Shown here: piece by piece, positions 25,770-34,233 of the stretch
Layout: each line of letters opens with the position of its first letter
How positions within the stretch are numbered: the first letter of the stretch is position 1
DNA from: Vibrio hyugaensis
Lineage (GTDB): Bacteria; Pseudomonadota; Gammaproteobacteria; Enterobacterales; Vibrionaceae
Assembly: GCF_002906655.1 (NCBI RefSeq)
Contig: NZ_CP025794.1
Location: forward strand, 558,001-622,000
DNA: 64,000 nt
Reading direction: 5' to 3'
Position numbers and translations under genes: made by a program
Notes under the pieces: model-generated
What the model was told of the DNA's origin: nothing
Databases searched by the model: none
The model's input: the letters and a program-made list of their open reading frames with translations, nothing else

Positions 25770-26108
25770 CTAATTATCGTAAGGCACTTCACTGAGCATC
25801 CAGATCTGCAAAACCTGTGATACTTCGGGGCACTGACCAAACAAGATTTGGTATTTAGGCTCAAACGGCTCACCTATAAACGTTGTCCGGATCAGCTTAC
25901 CGGTTTTGAGATCCACTTGCGTACTTACTCGCCCTTTGAAGTTTTGAAAAATCGCAAATTGTTCACTGTGGTAAACCATCTGGTCTCGATAGAACAAGAA
26001 ATGATCTTGTGGCGTTTCAGTCAATTGGCATTCTAGTGGTTTTAAAGGCTGCTGAGCTTGAGCACTAAGTGCAACTAGCAGTGCTGATAGGCCCCATCCA
26101 AATCGCAT
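25770..26108 (-). CDS. Small periplasmic protein of unknown function
   Basis: 112 residues with a signal peptide (about 1-18, SAQA/QQ). Two Cys residues in the mature part (LECQLTE and GQCPEV) probably form a disulfide. The mature 94 residues are beta-rich with many aromatics. No family recognised. Monocistronic, and separated from the next gene by a terminator. Confidence 0.65.
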   Translation of the reverse strand: MRFGWGLSALLVALSAQAQQPLKPLECQLTETPQDHFLFYRDQMVYHSEQFAIFQNFKGRVSTQVDLKTGKLIRTTFIGEPFEPKYQILFGQCPEVSQVLQIWMLSEVPYDN

Positions 26109-26201
26109 CCTACTTCCCTATTCTTCTTTCTTTATCAAAGTATAGGTGCTTATAAGACAACCGTTACTAGCGACTGGATTTATTCGCTTTCTAAGATGAA
26201 A

Positions 26202-26230
26202 AAGGCTTTGACCCCATGAGCCAAAGCCTT
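26202..26230 (-). terminator. Rho-independent terminator of the DUF2726 gene
   Basis: The stem AAGGCTTTG/CAAAGCCTT with an 11-base loop is followed on the minus strand by TTTTT. It lies 22 bases after the stop at 26252. Confidence 0.85.
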
Positions 26231-26251
26231 CTGCTTATCTGGAAGAACGGT

Positions 26252-26914
26252 TTAATCGTCTTCAGTATCAAACACTACATTGTAGTTTTCAGTGTAAGTA
26301 CAATTAGGCTGGCGACTACAAGTGAAGAAGCGTCGGCCTTTAAAATCACCTTGGCTCGCTGTTTTGATGATCATCGGACTACCGCACTTCTTACAAAAAC
26401 GAATCTCTTTATCCGGTTCAATCAGATCAATGTGTGCCGCCAACAAGCGACGTAAACGCCCCACTTGGTAGCTGTGTTTTACCGATGCACCAATCAAAGG
26501 CAAATTCGCCGACTTACACACATGCATCAGCAACTTTTGACGCTCGACTTTGCCTTTATGCAGCTGCTGGCCATTATCAAGCTCAATAATCACACGTGGT
26601 TCAAGCGTTCTAGGATCGCAGATAACGTAATCAAAGTAGCTGCGTGAAATTCGGTTACTGGCAATAAAGAACTGCTTTTTATTTTTAATCTCTTTTGGTG
26701 CGATCAACGTTGCCATGTTTACTTTGGCAAACACCACAGCATGATCACCAACCGCCGCTCTCAATGCATTAAAAAACGCCCCTTCCTGCCCTTTTAATAA
26801 AGGACCTTTCGAACGGTATGGGAAGTCTCGCGTGTCATCGTTTTTGATCACGTACTTTTGAATGATAAAGAAGAAAACAACAAGTAGAACAACAATGATA
26901 AAGATGTTGGTCAT
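26252..26914 (-). CDS. Membrane-anchored DUF2726 protein with topoisomerase-type zinc ribbon
   Basis: 220 residues. An N-terminal span (about 4-22) anchors the protein with its bulk in the cytoplasm. The middle (about 40-165) matches DUF2726, a nuclease-like fold: FDYVICDPRTLEPRVIIELDNGQQ, then KVERQKLLMHVCKSANLPL. Family members are thought to be distant PD-(D/E)XK enzymes; the D...IELD pattern fits. The C terminus carries a topoisomerase I-type zinc ribbon (FCKKCGSPM ... FFTCSRQPNC). Nucleic-acid binding at the membrane is plausible. Activity has not been shown to my knowledge. Confidence 0.75.
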   Translation of the reverse strand: MTNIFIIVVLLVVFFFIIQKYVIKNDDTRDFPYRSKGPLLKGQEGAFFNALRAAVGDHAVVFAKVNMATLIAPKEIKNKKQFFIASNRISRSYFDYVICDPRTLEPRVIIELDNGQQLHKGKVERQKLLMHVCKSANLPLIGASVKHSYQVGRLRRLLAAHIDLIEPDKEIRFCKKCGSPMIIKTASQGDFKGRRFFTCSRQPNCTYTENYNVVFDTEDD

Positions 26915-27111
26915 AGATAAAGTGCGCCCAAAACAACTAGTTGCTCAAAGCCTAAAGGGAAATCCCAACCAGAGCAACAAAACCGATAAATTTTGCGGGG
27001 TGATAATAACAGTAGCCAACGTTTTGAACACGATTTTTACATGAACCAGAGAGAACAAAAACGGACTCCATAAAGAGCCCGTTTGTTAATCAGTAAGATG
27101 TAGAGAAAGTA

Positions 27112-27780
27112 CTAGCTGTTCGCGTCGGGTTGGTTCTCTGGCATGGCATCAATAAACGCGGGCAGTTGATTACACGCTTCTACAATCGAGCTAATTACCG
27201 GATAAGGCGTCATATCCACTCCAAAACGTAACGCATTGTACACTTGAGGCACTAAACAAATATCAACAACAGAGGGAGAGTCAGTCACACTGTAGATACA
27301 GTTTCCATGCTGTTTTCGATGCTGGTTTAGTTTCTCTTCTAATGCCGTAAAGCCTTGATTTACCCAATGATGAATCCACTCGATTTTCGTCTCTTGTTCA
27401 CACAACAGCTGCCCTTCTAGGTACTGCAACACGCGCAAGTTATTGAGAGGGTGGATCTCCATCGCGATATCCTGAGCCATTGCTAATACTTGGTATCTCA
27501 GCGGCGATGGTTCTGGAATCACTGGAACTTGCGGATACTGCTCATCGAGATACTGAATGATGGCAAGAGATTGGTTTAACTGAATATCACCATCCACCAG
27601 CACTGGCACAAGCTCAGAGGCGTTTAACTCATGGTATTCCGCGCTGTGTTGTTCACCGCCGTTACGTACCAAGTGAACGGATTTGGACTCGTAACTCAAG
27701 GCTTTTAAGTTTAAACAAATACGCACTCGATAAGCCGCCGAAGACCGCCAGTAGCCGTAGAGGGTGATGTTATCGCTCAT
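27112..27780 (-). CDS. maiA: Maleylacetoacetate isomerase (zeta-class GST)
   Basis: 222 residues from the ATG at 27780, which follows AAGGGAA; the frame is open from a GTG 18 bases upstream. The zeta-GST signature SSAAYRVR (13-20) is present, with the glutathione-binding Ser in the pair. ELVPVLVDGD, then NQSLAIIQYL, forms the thioredoxin-like domain. It isomerises maleylacetoacetate to fumarylacetoacetate using glutathione. Last gene of the four-gene tyrosine degradation operon, 20 bases after the hydrolase. Confidence 0.9.
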   Translation of the reverse strand: MSDNITLYGYWRSSAAYRVRICLNLKALSYESKSVHLVRNGGEQHSAEYHELNASELVPVLVDGDIQLNQSLAIIQYLDEQYPQVPVIPEPSPLRYQVLAMAQDIAMEIHPLNNLRVLQYLEGQLLCEQETKIEWIHHWVNQGFTALEEKLNQHRKQHGNCIYSVTDSPSVVDICLVPQVYNALRFGVDMTPYPVISSIVEACNQLPAFIDAMPENQPDANS

Positions 27781-27800
27781 ACTTCCCTTGCCCCTCACTC

Positions 27801-28838
27801 TCAGTGTTTTAGGTATTGGCTGACTTGCTGATCAATCGCGCCAAAGATCGAGTCGCCATCTGCGTCAAACATTTCCAACTTGATTGAGTCACCAAACGAC
27901 ATAAAGCACGTCGACGGTTTGCCATCACGAATAGTTTCAATCATGCGCACCTCTGCAATGCACGAGTAGCCTACGCCACCCTCTCCGATAGAGGTACCGT
28001 GCTCCGTGCCCTGCTTGTTCGATACCGTGCCCGAGCCAATGATTGCGCCCGCAGAAAGTGGACGGGTTTTGCTGGCATGGACAATCAAATCAGCGAAATC
28101 AAACGTCATATCTACACCTGCATTTGGACAACCAAATGGTGCATTGTTATAGGTTGAAACCAAAGGCAAATGAACTTTGTTCTCATACCATGCTTCACCC
28201 AGCTCATCTGGCGTTACTGCAACAGGAGAAAACGCCGAGGACGGTTTTGATTGGAAGAAACCAAAACCTTTCGCCAGCTCCGCCGGGATCAAACCGCGCA
28301 ACGACACATCGTTAACTAGCATGATAAGACGAATTGATTCTTGTGCTTCTGCAATGCTTGCTCCCATCGGCACGTCACCAGTGATCACGGCTACTTCACC
28401 TTCGAAGTCAATACCCCACTCGTCGGTGGCAAATTCGATGTTGTCGCAAGGACCAATAAATGCGTCAGAACCGCCTTGATACATCAAAGGATCGGTCCAG
28501 AAGCTTTCTGGCATTTCCGCACCGCGCGCTTTGCGGACTAGTTCGACGTGATTAACGTAAGCACTGCCATCTGCCCATTGATAGGCGCGTGGCAATGGTG
28601 ATGCTAGATAGTGGGATTCAAACTCTTCGCTTCCTGAGACCGAACCATTGTTTAGCGCGTTATAAAGCTCTTCCAGTTGTGGAGCGACTTTATCCCAGTG
28701 ATCCAATGCTACTTGCATGGTTGGCGCGAGATGCATCGCGTGGAAAATTTCGGTTGCCGGCACACATTGTGTCAGGTCTTTGCTCACGACCATCAACAGA
28801 CCGTCGCGAGTGCCATTTTTCTTGGTTGCTAATTTCAT
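27801..28838 (-). CDS. Fumarylacetoacetate hydrolase family protein
   Basis: 345 residues. The metal-binding region of FAH enzymes is visible as DFEGEVAVITGDV (the E-x-E pair), with AGAIIGSGTVSNKQGTEHG in the C-terminal part, also typical of the family. It is shorter than the eukaryotic enzyme (about 420) and like the bacterial short FAH of Vibrio and Pseudomonas tyrosine operons. It splits fumarylacetoacetate into fumarate and acetoacetate. The ATG has the SD AAGGGGCAAGG; the gene starts 9 bases after hmgA. Confidence 0.85.
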   Translation of the reverse strand: MKLATKKNGTRDGLLMVVSKDLTQCVPATEIFHAMHLAPTMQVALDHWDKVAPQLEELYNALNNGSVSGSEEFESHYLASPLPRAYQWADGSAYVNHVELVRKARGAEMPESFWTDPLMYQGGSDAFIGPCDNIEFATDEWGIDFEGEVAVITGDVPMGASIAEAQESIRLIMLVNDVSLRGLIPAELAKGFGFFQSKPSSAFSPVAVTPDELGEAWYENKVHLPLVSTYNNAPFGCPNAGVDMTFDFADLIVHASKTRPLSAGAIIGSGTVSNKQGTEHGTSIGEGGVGYSCIAEVRMIETIRDGKPSTCFMSFGDSIKLEMFDADGDSIFGAIDQQVSQYLKH

Positions 28839-28847
28839 CCTTGCCCC

Positions 28848-29978
28848 TTAGTTCTCTTGCCAGCTATAGACGTATTCTTTGTTTTCAACCTTATCGAGTT
28901 CGTCAGAGAACTCGAGCGCGTGGCGCGTATCAATCATCACAGCCACTTCGTCGGTAAACTTCTTCTTATATTCCTGACCTGCTTTGAACGCTTTCGGATG
29001 AGGACCGTGGGTAAAACCTGCAGGGTGGAAAGTCACCATGCCAGATTCAATGTTGTCACGGCTAAAGAAATCCCCTGCGTGGTAGAACAAGACTTCGTCA
29101 TAATCGTCATTGTTATGATAGAACGGCACCTTCAGTGCGCCCGGGTCGCTCTCGATTGGACGAGGTACAAACGTACACACGACAAATCCGGCACCAACAA
29201 ACGTGGTGTGCGCAGAAGGTGGTAAATGATAACGATGCGACATCAATGGACGAATATCACGCCAGTTCACTTTAACTACCGCCAAATCACCGTGCCAACC
29301 AATCGCATCAAGCGGATTAAATGGGTAGGTAATGACGCTGACTTTGTCATGGCGCTTCACATGAACTTGAGTTTGATCTTCTGAGTACTGCGCGCGAAAC
29401 TCGTCATTAATTGACGGCGTTTCCAGAACAGCCGGGTCGAACACAGCATGATTGCCCACCATGCCTTTTTCTGGCAAAGAATAAGCGGAATCAGTATTTT
29501 CAATCATCAGAACAAACATCGGCTCGCTTGGTTCTAATCGCCAACTGGTTGAGCGCGGGATCATTACGTAATCCCCTTCACTCACTTTGAGATGACCATA
29601 GTCGCAGTAGAGGTCAGCAGTTCCGTGATGGATGAATAACAACTCATCGCCATCGGCGTTACGCACTAAGAAGTCCATCTTCTCGTCCATTCGCCATACG
29701 CGGATCTTACAGTTGGCGTTGTGCAGAAGATGCGGCACTGCCCAAGGCGAAATCTGACTCGCCGTTTCGACTAGGTTGAAATCGAAAGCGCGCGGGCGTA
29801 AATCCCCTTCCCACTCAGACCAACCTGTCGGTGCGTGTTGATGATGAAAGTGTGCCGCAGGACCGAAGAACCCACTTCGACCTGCTTCACGTTCGTAAAT
29901 TGCCTCTTCCGGGAAATCAGCATGTGCTTGCTTGGAGCACACTCCCTCCCGATGAGGGAATGTGATCCATTTATGCAT
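28848..29978 (-). CDS. hmgA: Homogentisate 1,2-dioxygenase
   Basis: 376 residues, at the short end for bacterial HmgA. A cupin-type fold with FFGPAAHFHHQHAPTGW near the N terminus and FHPAGFTHGPHPKAF near the C terminus supplies the iron-binding histidines. It opens the ring of homogentisate to maleylacetoacetate in the cytoplasm. Loss of this enzyme in vibrios leads to brown pyomelanin from accumulated homogentisate. The start overlaps the hpd stop by 8 bases, so translation is coupled. Confidence 0.9.
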   Translation of the reverse strand: MHKWITFPHREGVCSKQAHADFPEEAIYEREAGRSGFFGPAAHFHHQHAPTGWSEWEGDLRPRAFDFNLVETASQISPWAVPHLLHNANCKIRVWRMDEKMDFLVRNADGDELLFIHHGTADLYCDYGHLKVSEGDYVMIPRSTSWRLEPSEPMFVLMIENTDSAYSLPEKGMVGNHAVFDPAVLETPSINDEFRAQYSEDQTQVHVKRHDKVSVITYPFNPLDAIGWHGDLAVVKVNWRDIRPLMSHRYHLPPSAHTTFVGAGFVVCTFVPRPIESDPGALKVPFYHNNDDYDEVLFYHAGDFFSRDNIESGMVTFHPAGFTHGPHPKAFKAGQEYKKKFTDEVAVMIDTRHALEFSDELDKVENKEYVYSWQEN

Positions 29979-31044
29979 CGCTTAGTACTCCTCGGCGGAT
30001 TTGGTCTTCTTCAATCGATTCAAACAAGGCTTTGAAGTTACCTTCACCAAAGCCTTCGTTGCCTTTACGTTGGATGATTTCAAAGAACACAGGACCAATA
30101 ACAGTCTGGGTGAAAATTTGCAGCAAGATGCCGTCTTTGGTTGGCGCGCCATCAATAAGAACTTGCAGATCGCGCAGTTTGCTGACGTCTTCCCCGTGTC
30201 CTTTTACGCGCTCGTCGACTTTCTCGTAGTACGTGTCTGGTGTTGGCATAAAGTCCAGGCCGCGATCACGCAGTGTTTGAACGGTTTGGTAGATGTCATC
30301 GGTTGTCATCGCGATATGCTGAATACCTTCACCGTTGTATTCACGGATGAACTCTTCAATCTGCGATTTGTCATCTGAAGATTCGTTGATTGGAATGCGG
30401 ATCTTGCCACAAGGCGCTGTCATGGCTCGGCTAACAAGTCCGGTCAGTTTGCCTTCGATGTCGAAGTAGCGAATCTCGCGGAAGTTACCAATGCGCTCGT
30501 AGAATCCAGACCACACGTCCATGTTGCCTTGCTTCACGTTGTGAGTCAGATGGTCGATTTCGTACATACCAACGTCGGCTTTCGCTAGGCGCTCGTCTGC
30601 ATCGTCGTAGAAACGGAAGTCGACATCGTAAATGCTTTGTTTACCGTAACGATCAACGAAGTACAGAAGACTTTCGCCAATGCCGTAAATCGCCGGAATG
30701 CTCAGTTCCATCGGACCGATTTCCGTTTTGTACTCTTCACCGCCATTATCCAGCGCTTGTTTGAGTGCCACGTTGGCGTCTTGCACGCGAAATGCCATGC
30801 CACAAACAGAAGGTCCATGAACTTTAGCAAAACCTTCTGCCTGACTGTGAGGTTGAGCGTTGACGATAAAGCTGATGTCACCTTGTCGGTACAGCCACGC
30901 CTCTTTGGAACGGTGTTTTGCGACTTCTGCAAAACCCAACGAAACAAACAATGCTTTCAATTGCTCAATACCTTCACTGTTTGCCGCTGTGTATTCAACA
31001 AACTCGAATCCATCCGTGCCTAATGGGTTGTAGGTGTCCACCAT
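29971..31044 (-). CDS. hpd: 4-hydroxyphenylpyruvate dioxygenase
   Basis: 357 residues, the family's usual length. Two vicinal-oxygen-chelate domains are visible, with the C-terminal iron triad in DHLTHNV, EGIQHIAM and GPVFFEIIQRKG. It converts 4-hydroxyphenylpyruvate to homogentisate. First gene of the hpd-hmgA-fah-maiA operon; the ATG follows AAGGAG. A TyrR-box-like site lies about 130 bases upstream, and a TetR gene is divergent. Confidence 0.93.
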   Translation of the reverse strand: MVDTYNPLGTDGFEFVEYTAANSEGIEQLKALFVSLGFAEVAKHRSKEAWLYRQGDISFIVNAQPHSQAEGFAKVHGPSVCGMAFRVQDANVALKQALDNGGEEYKTEIGPMELSIPAIYGIGESLLYFVDRYGKQSIYDVDFRFYDDADERLAKADVGMYEIDHLTHNVKQGNMDVWSGFYERIGNFREIRYFDIEGKLTGLVSRAMTAPCGKIRIPINESSDDKSQIEEFIREYNGEGIQHIAMTTDDIYQTVQTLRDRGLDFMPTPDTYYEKVDERVKGHGEDVSKLRDLQVLIDGAPTKDGILLQIFTQTVIGPVFFEIIQRKGNEGFGEGNFKALFESIEEDQIRRGVLSDA

Positions 31045-31432
31045 GACTTTCTCCTTATGTCATTGTTGTGTTTGAACTTGTGTTCTCACTTAATATTTCT
31101 AACTTGGCGCAGGAGGTGAAAAATTGGAATACATGGGCAGAAATCTAGGTTTACGTGGTTTGAAATAGAGATTGTAAATTTTATGTTACACGCAATTTTG
31201 TTATAGCAAACGTTTACGAAAATTATACGGAAATCGAGCTATATCAATGCATTATCATATCCAGCATCAATTTACACACCGCAGCAAGATGTAAGCAGAT
31301 TGTTACCATGGCGATTTTTATGGGCAGTAACGCGCATTTCTCATTCAAACAACGTCAAGATAAGGATATTTATATGGAATGAGTGACGATAAGTGTTAGT
31401 ATCATTTTTTAATCACAACACTGGCAATAGTT
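31045..31432. promoter_or_regulatory. Divergent control region for the tyrosine operon and TetR gene
   Basis: About 390 AT-rich bases between the divergent hpd and TetR genes. Besides the TyrR-like site I see no clear symmetrical TetR operator, so TetR control of hpd is only suggested by position. Confidence 0.5.
31173..31190. promoter_or_regulatory. TyrR-box-like site upstream of hpd
   Basis: TGTAAA-TTTTAT-GTTACA matches the TyrR/PhhR consensus TGTAAA-N6-TTTACA at 11 of 12 positions and keeps the essential G-N14-C spacing. TyrR/PhhR proteins activate aromatic amino acid degradation in gamma-proteobacteria, which fits the operon. Confidence 0.55.
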
Positions 31433-31894
31433 ATGGCACGCCGAACTCACGAAGATACCCAAATCACCATCAACACCATTCTCGATGTCGCGACAGAGCA
31501 ATTGATCACGCTTGGCTACGAGAAGATGTCCTACACGACGTTGAGTGAGCAAACGGGTATATCGAGGACGGGCATAAGCCACCACTTTGCAAAAAAAGCC
31601 GATATTCCACGCGCACTGCAAGGCAGACTACTAAAGATAATCGTAGATAAGTTAGACCTCTCTGTTAATGAGGACACCTTTATCAATAGTTGGCAACATC
31701 ACTTTAAAGATGCCGAATTCATGGCTATTTGGCGTTTGGCATTTTTGATGACCGTTTGTGAGCATCACACGCCTTATCTTAGCGATTTTCAAAGTCAGGT
31801 AGAGGCAGTGACTTCCTACAAGTTAAGTAAGGATAGCCAGCGCACAATTGAATGGATGATTGGTTTAACCCTGTTGAACTTGCAGCGAAATTAG
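31433..31894 (+). CDS. TetR/AcrR family transcriptional regulator
   Basis: 153 residues, short for the family (usually 190-210). The N-terminal helix-turn-helix is clear: ILDVATEQLITLGYEKMSYTTLSEQTGISRTGISHHF (about 16-52), ending in the K-x-D/L block of TetR proteins. The ligand domain is reduced, so it may be a minimal member. Divergent from hpd. No strong SD is visible. Confidence 0.75.
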   Translation: MARRTHEDTQITINTILDVATEQLITLGYEKMSYTTLSEQTGISRTGISHHFAKKADIPRALQGRLLKIIVDKLDLSVNEDTFINSWQHHFKDAEFMAIWRLAFLMTVCEHHTPYLSDFQSQVEAVTSYKLSKDSQRTIEWMIGLTLLNLQRN

Positions 31895-31910
31895 CCAGAC
31901 TGTTTGAGAC

Positions 31911-31936
31911 AAAGCCGAGTTACTGACTCGGCTTTT
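31911..31936 (+). terminator. Rho-independent terminator of the TetR gene
   Basis: The stem AAAGCCGAGT/ACTCGGCTTT with a 5-base loop is followed by TT, 17 bases past the stop. Confidence 0.75.
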
Positions 31937-32229
31937 AGCATTTTCAGACTTAGAAAACTTAAATTTGATTATTTTTGATTAAAGCAGCCGAACCCTTTTC
32001 AGAGTCCGGCCTATCCAGAAAGGCAGTGCGAGAGGACATGAATAAACAGAAACCTCATTAATCCACATTAGTGACATTGCTTCAATAATTGTCCGTTAAA
32101 TTACAATCGACCATGCAGATATACTGTTAACTTTTCATCAATTACATAAATAGATCGATTGACTGCATAAAGCACTTACCTTGCCATCAGCATTACAATT
32201 TTACGTTTTAAATTCATTAACTTATTTAG
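31937..32229. other. Intergenic region between converging TetR and histidine kinase genes
   Basis: About 290 AT-rich bases with no ORF, hairpin or repeat that I could support. Confidence 0.4.
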
Positions 32230-33507
32230 TTATACCTTCAGCTCAAGAGGCAAAGCAAAACAAACTACCACACGACGACCAGAAGAAGTTGGCGTGTTCT
32301 CGTAATGCCATCCATATTGATCAATCAGCCGTTCCGTCAACTCGAGTCCTAAACCAAAACCGAGATCTTGTTCTACTTCGTTATTAGATAGGTTGTCGTT
32401 GTCGATTCTCAGATCATTGCCAATTTGCTCAATGACAACTTTACCGCAGTAAGTGTGTTGAAAAGCATTGCGAATGAGATTGGTGATCACGATTCGGCAT
32501 AGACCAGAAGGCAACTTCAACTCCGTATTATCGGTGGAAATTGAGACTTCTACTTGCTTGCCATGCAGCACATAAGTGAGTTCTTGGTTGATCTGAGTGA
32601 CCAAGTCACCAAGCACAACACTCTCCGTCGGCAAACTTTTGTCTTCCTGACGATTGAGCCATAACAAGGTCTCCGTTAAGTCCGTCATGGTAAATACTGC
32701 ACGTTCTATTCTTTCGAGTACTTCTTCTTGCTTCGCTTTATCCACTTCTTTACTGATCATTTTGCTCAGCAATTCTGTGTTGGTACGAGTCACAGCGATG
32801 GGTGTTCTAAGCTCATGGCTCGCGTACCCGAGGAATTGTTTTTCACGATCTAAGCTGTCTTGTACTGAACTTAAGCTGGACTGTACAATTTCGGCTAATG
32901 AGTTTAGCTCACTGTACTGGAAACTTGGGATGGGCTCCTTAAGCTTTTCTTTATCGAGAGATTTTGCCCACTCACGCAGATCTTCAATGGGCGTGGATAC
33001 AATTCTTAAAATTACGAATAAAGCGGCTGAAAACAGCAAAAGTGCCCCGAGCGCAGTAAAGATGATGTAGAAGAAGTGCGGAATTTCCTCGTCACGAAAT
33101 CGTGTATCCCCTTCTCTCTCAGGAAGCTCCATCGAGACATACACTGCTTCGCCCCTATCTACGATTTTCATCGCAAAATAGCCTCTTTTAGGTGGCTTAG
33201 TAATTGGAATACCTTCTATATGCTTGAGCAACTCATTAGGGATGAGTTCGTCCTCATTAAAGGTTTCTCGAATAGGTAGAGGTAAGTCTTGCCAGCGCAT
33301 CGCAACCGTCACTTCACCAAGTTTAACTGGGTGGTTTTCTTGCGGCGTGACTTGGCGGGCTTGGGCTCGCATAGAACCTGCCATCGCCATATCCATCCCT
33401 GAAAAGAAGTAATTCACCGCCACACCAGACATGATAAGAATGGTAACGGAACCAACAAGAAACATTACAGCAAGAAAATAAAGTCGTAAACTGCGCCTGA
33501 TCCTCAT
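32230..33507 (-). CDS. Membrane sensor histidine kinase of the efflux operon
   Basis: 425 residues. Membrane spans at about 10-33 and 144-168 enclose a periplasmic sensor of about 110 residues with no named fold. A HAMP-like linker leads to the HisKA helix with phospho-accepting H231 in GYASHELRTP. The ATPase domain shows the N box ITNLIRNAFQH and G box GFGLGLELTERL. It should phosphorylate the response regulator encoded just upstream, with a 4-base overlap (ATGA-type). Last gene of the five-gene efflux/two-component unit. Confidence 0.85.
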   Translation of the reverse strand: MRIRRSLRLYFLAVMFLVGSVTILIMSGVAVNYFFSGMDMAMAGSMRAQARQVTPQENHPVKLGEVTVAMRWQDLPLPIRETFNEDELIPNELLKHIEGIPITKPPKRGYFAMKIVDRGEAVYVSMELPEREGDTRFRDEEIPHFFYIIFTALGALLLFSAALFVILRIVSTPIEDLREWAKSLDKEKLKEPIPSFQYSELNSLAEIVQSSLSSVQDSLDREKQFLGYASHELRTPIAVTRTNTELLSKMISKEVDKAKQEEVLERIERAVFTMTDLTETLLWLNRQEDKSLPTESVVLGDLVTQINQELTYVLHGKQVEVSISTDNTELKLPSGLCRIVITNLIRNAFQHTYCGKVVIEQIGNDLRIDNDNLSNNEVEQDLGFGLGLELTERLIDQYGWHYENTPTSSGRRVVVCFALPLELKV

Positions 33508-34193
33508 TGCTCACCCTCTAACTTAAACGCAAAACCTCGACCAACAATGGTGTGAATGAGCTTGTGTTTCGCATTAGCATCGACTGCTTTGCGTAAGTTA
33601 TGCATGTGCACCTTCAAGCTATTACTATCCGGTTGTTCGTCTCCCCAGACACTATGCATGAGCTTTTCACGGGAGACGGCATTTGGGCTCTCACGCATTA
33701 AGGTTTCTAAAAGCGTTACGCCGATAGGTGTCAACTTGAGCTCCGTTCCATCTCGGCTTGCGATCTGGGTTTGTAGTTCTAATTCAACCCCTTCGACCAT
33801 CAATTTCGTTGCTTGTCCACTTCTTCGGCGCGACAACACTTGTGCCCGTACGATCAATTCTTCCATCGCAAACGGCTTAACCAAGTAATCATCGGCTCCT
33901 TTTGAGAAGCCCGTCAGTTTATCATCCAAAGTATCACGGGCTGTAAGCATTAAAACAGGAACATCTATTCCCAATGCACGAAGATTCGCACACACCTCTA
34001 GCCCATTCATCTTGGGCAAATTGAGGTCCAGTATGACGGCATCATAGGGATTCTGTTTGATCAGATAAAATCCAGCAACACCATTGGCAGCATGGTCACA
34101 CTGAATATCTTCCAGTTCGAGGTAATCAATCACGGCTTTCGCCAAATCTAAATCATCCTCAACCAACAATAATTGCAGTTTTTCAGAATTCAT
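33504..34193 (-). CDS. OmpR-family response regulator of the efflux operon
   Basis: 229 residues from the ATG at 34193, chosen for GAGGAAAGG just ahead; the frame is open from a TTG at 34217. The receiver has the acidic pair D13/D14, phospho-acceptor D56 in VILDLNLP, and TARD and K (LVKPF) further on. The C-terminal winged helix has LTPIGVTLLETLMR, VSREKLMHSVWG and SLKVHMHNLRKAVD. It likely controls the efflux genes encoded upstream in the same operon. The stop overlaps the kinase start by 4 bases. Confidence 0.88.
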   Translation of the reverse strand: MNSEKLQLLLVEDDLDLAKAVIDYLELEDIQCDHAANGVAGFYLIKQNPYDAVILDLNLPKMNGLEVCANLRALGIDVPVLMLTARDTLDDKLTGFSKGADDYLVKPFAMEELIVRAQVLSRRRSGQATKLMVEGVELELQTQIASRDGTELKLTPIGVTLLETLMRESPNAVSREKLMHSVWGDEQPDSNSLKVHMHNLRKAVDANAKHKLIHTIVGRGFAFKLEGEQ

Positions 34194-34233
34194 CCTTTCC
34201 TCTAAATATTCATTCAATGTGACCGTGTATGAG

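Noticed and set aside
31895..32229. Possible riboswitch or small RNA between the TetR and kinase genes
   Set aside because: No hairpin beyond the TetR terminator and no conserved riboswitch core were visible.
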